A stretch of DNA of 64,000 nucleotides, taken from positions 2,529,502 through 2,593,501 of the forward strand of contig NC_049994.1 of NCBI RefSeq assembly GCF_000003815.2, given 5' to 3'. Below are positions 33,210 to 45,200 of the stretch, one piece after another. The position numbers and the translations under genes were made by a program. The DNA comes from Branchiostoma floridae. Lineage: Eukaryota; Chordata; Leptocardii; Amphioxiformes; Branchiostomatidae. The first letter of the stretch is position 1. Each line of letters starts with the position of its first letter. The notes beneath the pieces were generated by a model. It was not told where the DNA came from. It ran no database searches and saw only the letters and a list, made by a program, of their open reading frames with translations.

Positions 33210-36200
33210 ATGACATCTGCTATCGCCGACTTTTACAAGGACAAGAATGTCTTTGTTACCGGTGCAACGGGCTTCCTCGGGAAGGTCCTTGTTGAGAAGC
33301 TGCTACGTTCCTGCCCGGAAGTGAAAGGAATTTATTTGTTGATCAGGCCAAGAGGACCCCAGACTGTCCAAGAGAGGTTGAACAAGATGGTAGAGTGTAA
33401 GGTAGGTTGGGTATTAAGCTAAGGACACAACCCATCGTACGTTTTTTTTGTCCATACGTTTTTTTAGCCATGTTTTTCTGAAAAAGAGGGGAAGGAATGG
33501 CAAGAGCATGGAGGGAGTTAACCTCTCAACGCGCGCACTCGCACGGTTGCGCATTGTTTAAGTATGTGCTCCGCAACTCGATAGCAGAGAAAGTTCCACA
33601 AGCACTTAGAGTTCTACGGCGTGTCTTTGTGCTCCCAAATCCGTTGGATTCCGTACGATTTCGTACGGAGGCGGTGCGTACCACATACGGATCCCCAAAG
33701 TTGGCTTACGTTTTTGGCACGTAGACAGGTAGTTGCAAGTACGGTGGGTTGTGCCCTTAGCTTTAGCAGAGTTGTGCCCATCTAGATCTGTGGTTGTAAA
33801 TTTGTTGAATGTTAAGATACTGTTAATCTTGAAACGTGGTTGTGATAGTACAGTCAAACCTTCTCAAGACGATCATCCGAGGGACCGTACAAAAAAGTTA
33901 ACGCTCCAAATGACCAAAACACGTGCATCCGCTGCTATCTTTATTTTGAATATAACATCGTATGGCAGTCAAAATCCAACGCATACTGGCTGCATTTTTT
34001 TAGGGACAAAATAATGCTAGTTATCAACGGAAATCTCCTCAAGCTTGACGATGATGCGGTCGTTATGGGTGGGGATTTGGTCCTCTGCGGTCCCGATTTT
34101 GGGCGGTCGGGGTCGCTTTGGCCAGGTGGTCGTCTTAAAAAGGTCAGTTAATGCTTTCATCAAGTGGGAAAATTTTCGTACCGAAAAAAAAAACCGTTCG
34201 TAATGACCAGGTGGTCGCTTGGGCTTGAGTGTTGTACAAAGAACTTTGATATCCAGTGGCTTTACGCTGCAAAATTCGTGACACCACGACTATGGCAATG
34301 CAGGACTAACGTACTGAAAAATCGTTTCAAACGGAGTTTAGACCTTTTTCCTACGACAAAATAATACCACTGCAAACGAATATACAGTGGTATCAACTTG
34401 TTTGCTTATGGTTTCTTTTGTGTATTCATTTTGCACTGTACAGATTGTATGATATTCTACGTAGAAAAGTAAAGAAGCAATAAGACGTCCCCAGCGATTA
34501 GTTAGAAGCATGTATTAACATAGCTTGTTTCCACAGAGCTGAAGAGCCCATATCACTCTTAAAACAAGAAAAAATGACATAATTGTATTGCAAAAAATAT
34601 TTGCCTAATTCGCATTAGTTGTAGTAGTATGTGATTTACACATTGTAGACGTGTTTGATATTTGTGTGTGCAAGGAGATTGAAACAGTTTTTTCAAACCT
34701 CCTTGGCGTATATTGTTTACAACTGTTCACTGTCACTTGTATATCTCCTGTGTTTATACCATGTACTTGCAATTAGCCCTCAGGCATGTACTTGCAACTA
34801 AACTTCTTTGTTTACAGCTATTTGACAAAGTTCGTCATGAACAGCCAACCTTCCACTGCAAGCTGCACGCCATCCCCGGAGAAATGTGTGAACCCGACTT
34901 AGGCATCAGCCAATCAGATCAAGGCATGCTGGTGTCAAAGATCCACATCCTTTTCCACGCTGCAGCGACAGTTAATTTTAATGCCCCCCTGAAGTAAGTT
35001 GAATTCACCCTGTTCCATCCTGTGTGTACTGCAGTGTACTCAATCAAACAGACATTCATGCTCTGTAATAGCTACTGTAATCCGCACTGTGTACTCTTCA
35101 AGGGGTTTTCTAGAAAGAAGATTACAGGTGGTACATGGGAGCAGAGTGTGGATTTTTGTTATTGTTATTGGTTATTGGGTGGGCTGACTACTCTCTCTTC
35201 GCAGCCAGGGCAAGGAGCTTAAAATATGCTGGGCTAAATCGAAGTCTCTGGAGCGGCTGTCTTTAGGCGCTACTCAGGTGACCTCAATTCGACAGTAATT
35301 GCCCCAGGTGTGGCCATGAGACTGTAGGTTTGGAACCACTCACCCCGGGAAGGACCCCTACTCGTCTCGATAAGTGTGGTGGGATCTTTAACGTGCTTGA
35401 GGTGTGGCTCTCTTCAAACAAGGGACCTCAATTTTACGTCCTATCCGAGGGACGGCCCTGACCGAAGCTAGGTACTCATTTTCACCTGAGTGAAGTGAGG
35501 AAGGCCGTGTAAAGTGCCATTCCCAAGGGCAAAAGATCGGTGACACATCAGCGGTTTCGAACCCGTTACCTCTGGGGTATGGGTCAAACACCTTACCGAT
35601 GACGCCACACGATCCAAAACTGTAGAATCCTAAGTAAGATTGAGTGCAAGGATTCTTGGGAAAATTACTATCATGTCACAGTTCAAGATAAAATATTCTC
35701 CTCAGAGAATCTGCCCCTCCTTCATTAAAGCATGAGTGCAGGACCCCATTTTTCGAAAAATCCCTCTTTCGTAAAAGCCCTGTCCATACAGCCAGTTCCG
35801 TAGTGGCCGAAGTATATTATTCCTACTTGGGAAAGGTCCTGCGCAAAATATACAAGCAGTTACATTTAGATTTTGTATATTTTACCATCTTTTCTTTCAT
35901 ACAGTTATACTGTAAATAAGTCTGTACGTATTTAGGATCAAAGGGGATTATTTGTAGGTGCTATTAGGGCCTTCACATTGAAACCGAATTATCAGGATCA
36001 AGCAGAACCAGTAGTATATGCAAAATTCGTGCAACATTCGGACCTTATATCCTTTCACACGAGAAGGAATGAGCCAAAATGCCGTCAGAATGAAAATTAT
36101 GTTCTATTCCTAGGAATTCGCGGTGTATTCTAGAAATTCTCACTGCATACCATATATCCTTTTGGCCACATTCTGGCAAGAATCGAGGTTGCTTACCGTT

Positions 36201-39200
36201 TCGGTTCTCCATCGGATGAGATAAGAACGTTTCGAATAATCTTAGAATACCGTAGAATGCGGCCATACTGCAGTTAGAATAATTAAAATACACTTGGAAT
36301 ACACTTCAAATGCCGTTCGATATTTCTTCACTTCGAATGCTCATCGAAAGTTTTTCGGACTAGCCAAAAGAACGGGCACACATATCTGGAATGCAACGAC
36401 AATTTCTAGAATACACTTCGAATTCCCAGGAATTTTCATTCTGACAGCATTCCGGCTCATTCTTGCTTCCCTTCCGTTTGAAGGGGCCTTTTATGTTACA
36501 AGTGAGTTATACCATTGGAAAACCCTTTCAGAGCCTCCATGCAGCTGAATGTTGTGGGGACACGATATGTCATCGCCTTGTGCCACGACCTCAAACACCT
36601 TCAGGTTAGAACAGTTTCACCTTTATCCGTGGGGTAACCTATGTCCGTTGTATTTATAAACAGGGTATTTAGAGATATCAAGACTAGTCGAGAGAAGGTG
36701 AATTTATTGAAAAGGCCGCATTTTAAAACCAGCGTCCGTCAACTTGGTACTCCAAAATACCACATTTTCAAATACAACGGATATAGGTTAATCAACGGAT
36801 AAAGATGAAGTAGCGTTATATTGCAGCTGATGTCACTTTAATCTAGATAATCTAGATCTATTCAATCTCTAACTATGGTTCAAGCAGAATGAATATCCTA
36901 CTGTAATTCTGAATCCTTTATTATGGGATTTAAGTCTACCCGTTTAATTTAGTAGCATATATTGTCAATATCATTGTCAAGAATTGAAGTAGGCGTATTC
37001 TTTGTACCTACAGGCTTTTGTGCATGTTTCAACTGCCTATGCCAACTGTGACAGGAGTTACATTGAAGAGGTTATCTACCCTTCCCCTGTGCAGCCTCTC
37101 AAGCTGATTGATACTCTGGAGTAAGTGAAGAGACTGCATATGAAGAATTTTCAAACCATGTCTAAATCTTCATATATTAAGGTTCATAAAACACAAACGA
37201 GATAGTACTTACATTCAACGTTTCGGTGTCTGTCAGACACCATCATCAGGGTTAGAATGGCAGGATCCGATGTAGGTGGCGCTGCAGCATCGAGAATGCC
37301 GGCCCAAACGTGGCTCAGCTTATTTCCCCCCTCTGTTCATGGCTGGAGCTGACTTTCTTATCCAGACTAGGTAGCTCCTTTATCCAGCGTGTTAGTCTTT
37401 TTCCTCTCTGTCGGTGACTCTAGCCCCCTGCCAGTCTATTACACAATTGTTTCTGTTGATGTGGTAAGTGACCGCTGAGCCACGGTTGGAACGGAGTTCT
37501 CGCTGCTGCAGCGCGTTAGCGCCACCTACATCGGCTATAAATAGCATCAAGAATCAGATCCAGCCATTCTAACACCGATGATGGTGTCTGACAGACACCA
37601 AAACGTTGGACGTAAGTACTATCTCGATAGACCAAGTTTGAAAGTAGAGGCCTGATAAAAATGACTTTCAACTCTCCTCTACTACTCTCTTCTTTTTTCT
37701 TGTACCTGTAAGCCATAAAACAAGTGACACCTGCCGATATAATCTGTTCATTTTTAATTCGGTCCAACATCCGGTCCACTGATTTTTCAGGTCATTTTTT
37801 TTACCAGCCCAACCCAACCATATTTCACACAATGTCGTCGTTATGTTTCTGCAGATGGATGGATAACACCATGGTGACAAAGTTGACTCCAGACTTGATA
37901 GGCAAAAGACCTAACACCTACACCTTCACCAAGGCATGTACGGAGTACCTACTGACACAGGAGGCGGCTGACTTGCCGCTGTCCATCGTCAGGCCTTCTA
38001 TCATCGGTGGCTCCTGGCGAGAGCCTCTGGTGGTAAGTATACCAAAATAAGGAGAGGGGTTGGTTCCTGGCATCTGTATATGCTATCAGAGGGGAGTGAA
38101 AATCTGTGAAAATATCTTCAGTAGGTGATATTGGATATTATCATATAACCAGGCGCCGCGGACCAATCAGCAGGCCCAGTTCCACGTTGGTTATGACGCC
38201 GTAACACTGGCCAAGCCAGAATCTATGTCTATCTCTGGCCAGACCGGTGTTTATTTGCATCGACCCCGACACTGGTGCCGGTGTCGATTCATTCTGACCA
38301 ATCAGGAGGAGCGATACACACAAGAAAGTAAGGGATATGCAGGCATTGGTCAATCAAAAGGAGCAAAACATATGCCAGAGCAGAGGGAATAAGTCTGTTA
38401 ACATTAATAATGAGTTTTGTTTTGTTGTTTCGAATATTTTCTTTGGAAATTCTCGTTTCAAAATGCAATCTGTAATCTCCTTCCCAACGTATGTACCAAA
38501 GAACAAACGTGAATTTTCAAAAAATCGACAAAGGAATTCACAAGTATAGTACCAAGGGATTTATGCGTTATACAAAATTTGCAAGTTTTGGCTATATAAT
38601 AAAAACGTTAATGAAACGCCTGTTCCTCGGTGTACATGGTATCATAACGCCAGGTCCTTTGCTATAATCACCGAATATAACCACCTTGTTCGCGAATTAT
38701 GATACCATATACACCTTGGGGCAGGTCATTAACCCTTAATTACGTATATAAAGCAAAATAGATGAGAAAGTCGACAATAAATGCAGCACCACAACATCAG
38801 AATGATCGAAAATTTGCCAACTGTTCTTATTCATTTTTTTGCTATATTTCAAAGATACATAGTACAGCACAACAGAAACAGGCATACAAAGGAAAGACTT
38901 TCGGTACAGAAATGTAAAGACAAAAATCTAAATAAAATTACAAAACAGTTTGCAAAATAATTTACAATGTCGTAGTGTAATGATCCCCACTTTCCAAAAT
39001 GCTTTTAACTTTATGACACTTCTGAGCTATAATAAGGTCTAATTTTTAATACCTCCTAACAAAATCAAAAATTTGGCATCTCTACTTTATGTATATCTTA
39101 GCATGTAATATAACAGTACGCCAAAAAGCAGTTACCCAAGCAACTGGATATGATTTCGGATAGAATCCACTATCCTTCGTCAGCGACACTGAAGTGATCT

Positions 39201-42200
39201 GGAAAAAAACGATCTTTATACCCTAACTATTGGACATCTAAGATTGTCTTCATTCATAGTTAGGGTACAAATGATCAGTTTTTTTTCAAGATCACTTCAG
39301 TGTCACTGACGAAGGCTTGTGGATACTATTCAAACGTCTGACCGTTTCCAAAAGTTGCTTGAGTAACTGCGTTTTGGCATATCTTATTACCTGGATGTCT
39401 AATCTTCATGGCCGTAATATAGGAGTATGTAATGAACTTTTCTTATTCTTTGACAGGGCTGGTGTGACAACTTCAGTGGACCTGTTCAACTTTCTGTTGC
39501 AGTGAGTACTACATATTTTTGGTGTCTGATTTTCATACCCCATGTTTTATGTTCAACAACAGAAACACAGGACGGTGATAACTGGTCAGCTATACAAGAC
39601 TCTTTTGCTATAAACAAGTAAGCTTTGGCCTATGGTATCAAATGCATTTTGTGAATTTTTCCACCAATAACTATCTTAAAATGAGTTAAAACTAGCTGAA
39701 GGGACTAAAGATGCATGAAGACGATAAATAAAATCTTAACCTTTCTTTCAACGGTCTGTAGGTTGGAACGGGCTTGCTGCGATTTATGCGGGGAAAGAAC
39801 AGTGCATATGCCGATATCGTACCGGTAGATATGACTGCCAACCTGATCATTGCTGCTGCCTGGGACACGGCTGTCTCAAGGTTAGGTCCTGACTGCCTGC
39901 ATGTACATCAATAGACAAGATAAAACATCATCATAATAAAAGTGTCACAGCGGCAGAGCGTTCGGCTCAGGACCGAGAGGTCTTGAGTTCGAATCCTGCC
40001 GTGTCACCGATCTTGTGTTCTTCGGAAAAGCACGGCTTTCCTCCCTTTACTCAGGTTAAAATGAGTATCTAGCTTCAGCTTGGGCCGTCCCTCGTCCCTT
40101 GTTCCACCTGCCACAAACTACATAGATTACAGGTATTTAAGTCATATGGAAACACTACAAATATAGATTTTCTTCATTTGATATGCAAATTAAGTGTCAG
40201 GTTGCATGGTTTACACTTCATGATGTACATATCTGTCCAAGCTACCTACATACCAGGTATCATGCAAATTTGTAATTCCATTGTTCAGTTATTTATCTTC
40301 CTAGGAAGATTTTGACAAAAAACGCCCCTGCAGTTCCCTGTCAGGTGACCCAAACATAGACCTCGTATCCCGTTTGTCACAAGTTATCTGTTGCCAGAAA
40401 ATCAAGACCATAACACACCCAATTCAAAAGATATTAATTTTTTTTTCAAACCTGCCCAAGTGACCACCTGGCCATTACGACCGCGTTTTCTCGGTCCCGA
40501 AACTTTTTCCCATGACGTAAGCACTATGCGACCTCTTCACGACGACCTCCTGCCAACGCGACTGTGACCGCCAAAACTTGGGACCAAATCCTTGCCCATG
40601 ACGACCGCGTTATTTTCAAATCTTGAGGTGTCATAGATTTTCAATGATAACTAGCGCGATTTTGTGCCGAATTCGGCAAGTTTGCGTCGGACTTTGACTA
40701 CCAATACGATGTTATGTTCAAAATAAAGATGGCGGCGGATGCACAAGCGTATGCTTACTATTTGCCATTAACCACAACGGAAACCATCTAAACTATACAT
40801 CGGGCATGTTGTGAGTCAATACTCTTCTAACTGACCACCTGATCAAATGGGCTGCTTTTGCCCGGGTGGTCGTCTTTGGCAGGTTTGTATCTACAGTTCT
40901 CTGAAATTGTAGTGAATATGAAAATAAAGTTACATGACTTTTTGTCTGTTTGATCTGAAGAAAGCTTAGTAGTGATGGGCCCTAACATGATAATTTGTTG
41001 TTCCTGTTATTCAGGGCAGAGACCATCCCTGTGTACAACGTGACATCAGGAGGTGTTAACCCGTTGAAATGGGGAGAGTTCAGTAAGTACTGTCGAGTGA
41101 AGTGTTAATAGCGCCTTCACACTGAAATCGAATCAGCAGAAATCAAGCGGAACCAGCTAGTCGGAAAAAAGTATTGGCAAAACTCGTGCCACATTCGGGG
41201 CCATTCGGGTGGGAATTCCAAAAGGACCTTATATCCCCTTCACACGAGAAGGAATTAGCCAAAATGCCGTCAGAATGAATATTCTTTTCTAATCCAGTAA
41301 ATTCGTAGTGTATTCTAGACATTCTCACTGCATTCCAGCTATTCTTTCGGTCACATTCTGGCAGGATTCGAGGTGGCTTGCCGTTTTGGTTCTCCATCAA
41401 ATGAGATCAGAATGTTTCGAATAATGTTGGAATGTCATAGAATGTGGTCAGACTTAAGTTAGAATAGTTGAAATACACTTAGAATCCACTACGAATGTCA
41501 TTCGATATTTCTCCACTTCGAATGCACCTAGACAGCAAAAACGGGTACAAATAGCTGAAATGCAATAAGAATTGCTGGAACACACCTCGAATTGCCAGGA
41601 ATTGCCAGAAATAGAAAATAATGTGAAGGGGGCTTAAAGTAAACGGGCTGGTATTCTGAAAATGATTAAATTTTTAGTGGTTTATTAAATCAAATCTCAT
41701 TGCAGCCGAAAATGCTGAATTGAGAGGTTCAAAATTTCATACACTACAGGTATACAAAAGCAATAAACTTTATACAATGTAAGAAAACATGATCAAAATC
41801 TGTTAAAAGTTACAGATGTAAAACAAGCTGGATCTTAGAGAACATTCGAGCTACGGACAGTTAAGAGCTATGAACACAGTTGTATACGAGTCAGCTTCAC
41901 GCTAGAGCATATTTAGGAAGTACTAGTATATAGATTCGTACAACTTCAGAGCCCTAGACATAAATGACAGCTCGTGTCTTCGCCTTCGTGAAGTCATGAT
42001 TTGTGTGTCACGGCGGAGACCATAGCCACTGCGTGACTTGCGAGATAAGAAACTGTTCAAGGGATTGGTTTCATCAATCAAGACAATCTGATAAGTGCGT
42101 AAGATAGCTTCATCACTTTTGGACGACGACGTCGGCAGGTTTAAATTTGCAGGAAGAGGACTAAAGTCTATAAATTCAATGCACATGTAAGCTACATTTT

Positions 42201-45200
42201 TTATTGAATTTAGTATTTATCATTATTCATAATAGCATCATCAATGAGAAATCAATAGAAGCTGCAATGCATCGTAATATGATTCTACAGGTGTAGGTCC
42301 GTGTGCAGGTAGCAACATGGTTGTTTGTACCATGATCATTCTGCACACTAATGCTTTATACTTTGTGGCAATGCATTAGCAGTCTTATATGGTAGAGCAT
42401 TCTCTTTGGCATCGTGGTAATCATTATTTGAATCACCTGGCTACCGTTTTGGCAGGAGATAGGATTGTTTGTCAATGTACATTGTAATAGGGCCTTCACA
42501 CTGACACCGAATAAGTAGGAATCCAGCAGAACCAGCCGGAATGAAGAATTTGCAAAAATCGTGCCATGCACAGTTAGTGCCACATTCGGATGGGAATTCC
42601 AAATGGACTTAATATCCCCTTCACACGAGAATAAATTAGCCAGAACGCCGTCAGAATGAAAAGTCCTTTCTATTCCTGAGAATTCGTGTGTATTCTAGAA
42701 ATTCTCACTGCATTCCAGATATTCTTTTGACCATTTTCGGACATGATTCGAAGTGGCTTGCCGTTTCAAATCTCCATCGAATGAGATAAGAATGTTTCAA
42801 ATCATAATGGAATGCCGTAGAATGCGGTCATACTGCAGTTGAAATAGTTAGAATACACTTAGAATCCACTTTGAATGCCATTCGATATTCTTCCATTCGA
42901 ATTCACGTGTTTCAACATGTCAAAAACTGTTGGGCCAGCCAAAAGAACGGGCACAAATAGCTGGAATGCAGTGAGAATTTCTGTAACACACTACGAATTG
43001 CCGGGAATTGCCAGGAATAGAAAATAATTTTCATTCCGACGGCGTTCCGGCTGATACTTGCTCTCGTGTGAAGGGGGCTTAAGCCAACAAAAATGACATA
43101 AGAAGAAACAGCAGTGTGTTATCTTCCAAACAGGCGCCATGCTGGGAACTTACTTCAACAAGCACCCACTTGACAAGCTCTTCCGGACACCCAACATTAC
43201 ATTCATCAATAACAGGTCAGCCTGATTGTTTTTTGTTTGTTTGTTCGCACAAAATTTATGAATCAATACAGAAAATAGAATACATAAAACGTTATAGGTG
43301 CAGAAAGAGGGGAAAACCGTAATCGGCTTAATATAATATACTAACCCCTCCTCCTCTATACTAAGCAATACAAATAGTAGTCAATAATTAACAAAAAAGT
43401 AACACATTGGATATGGTGATAATACAAATTAAAAGAATAATAAAAAAATAGCAGTAAAGTAATTTGAGATACAACAATAACTGAGACTACTGTAAGGGGC
43501 TAGGGTGGTTTATGAGATGGGATTTCAGGGCTCTTTTAAATATAAGAAAAGAAGAAGTATTGTGTATATTTGGCTGAATGCTGTTCCATATTGTGACACA
43601 TCTGTATTTTATTTGTAGTTTTTTTTTACAATAACAGGAAGACCATCCTTAAAAGTATCGTTTAATAACAAATGCTAATTTGCAAAATCATGCTCGAAGG
43701 CTAATTGTACAAGGACTAAGAGAAGTAGATAGTGTGATACATAAAACTAGTGTCGAATCAACTATATGGTACAATGTATACTATTATCGGGCTTGACTTC
43801 TTCTTTGAAGGCAGTGGTTAATGAACTGCCCCACGTTCTGTATGATGGTGGAATTTTGTGCTTTTAGTAGAAATACAGTCTTTTGGTGATCTCTTAGGTG
43901 GTAAAAGCTTGGTGAGATTGTGGTGACTGTTTGAAATAATGTGTTTCTGTCGGTTAACATGCATTGGCATAATACCGGTAGTAAGACTTATACCGGTAGA
44001 TTAAAGATACTGGAACTTAAAGAGATCTACACATGCAACAATAGTTATTTCTGAGCTGTGCACACTTCAGACATCTAGGTGTCCAATACACCATTTACAA
44101 AGCATCGATAACAATGCATTCGAAGACAACAAGGCCAAAAGTTTTCAGTATACTTTTTTTTTAAATTCCGGGGTAGGCAGCTCGTCGTGGGACGAACACA
44201 CTGTCACATTCATTGCCAAATTTATATAGATCATAATTACACATGCTCACGGCACAAGACGGGCATGATTCAACAACAATCCTGAATTTCTGTTGGTGAC
44301 ATACAACTCATGTAAAAGTGTGAAGAACCGTTGCATAATAGCCCGGATCTACGACTGAATGGGCAAAATTGAACGTACGCAGCCATTTTCTCGCCATTTT
44401 TATATCTACGCTAGCAGTGAAGTGTTACGTCATAGCGGTTGTGACGGACAGAAGTTAAATGAAAATTCTTGACAGTATACATCCGTTTTCTCATGACATT
44501 TTGTATGCTCATGCAGGTTTATGTTTTATGCATTTACTGACAGAAAAGGAAGGAACATTAGAGGATGTATAAATGTACATAGCGGCAGTTAATTGTGCCG
44601 TGTTTCTTCCTACCGGTATCTTGTACCCCCTCCCAACCACGCGCCCGTTCGCCGTGTAATTCCGCGGCGTGTTACAATTACAATATTACGCTTTTAGCAG
44701 GACAAGAGTGGCAGAAAAGTTACACAGAAGAAGTGGCAAGGGTAACCTATAACAGCAACATGTAACTGGAGAAAATGATGCGTTGACAATTTGTCAAATC
44801 AGTATGGCTAGAGAAATCGTCGTAAACGTACCGGTATTATGATAATAGATGTTACATAGTGGGTACACTGACTGAGAAAATGTGCTTCATTTTCCACTGC
44901 ATTTATTGATCAAAATGTACACAATCTCTCGTTTAATGACAGAACCTTTGCCAGCCAGTAGCATCCTCAGGAGTAGTCATGATACTCAAGAGTACCATTT
45001 TTTTTCTATCAAAGTATTGTCTTTTATAACCTGAAATATTTTCTCTAGTTTCATGTACCAGTTCTGGCAAATCGTCAGCCACAAGGGCCCGGCTTTCCTG
45101 TATGACATCTGGCTCAGCATGATCGGACAGAAACCCAAGTTAGTATCTTTTGTTTGTCTTCAATATGGTATCTCACTTGCGTCACGCTTGCGTCACTGCG

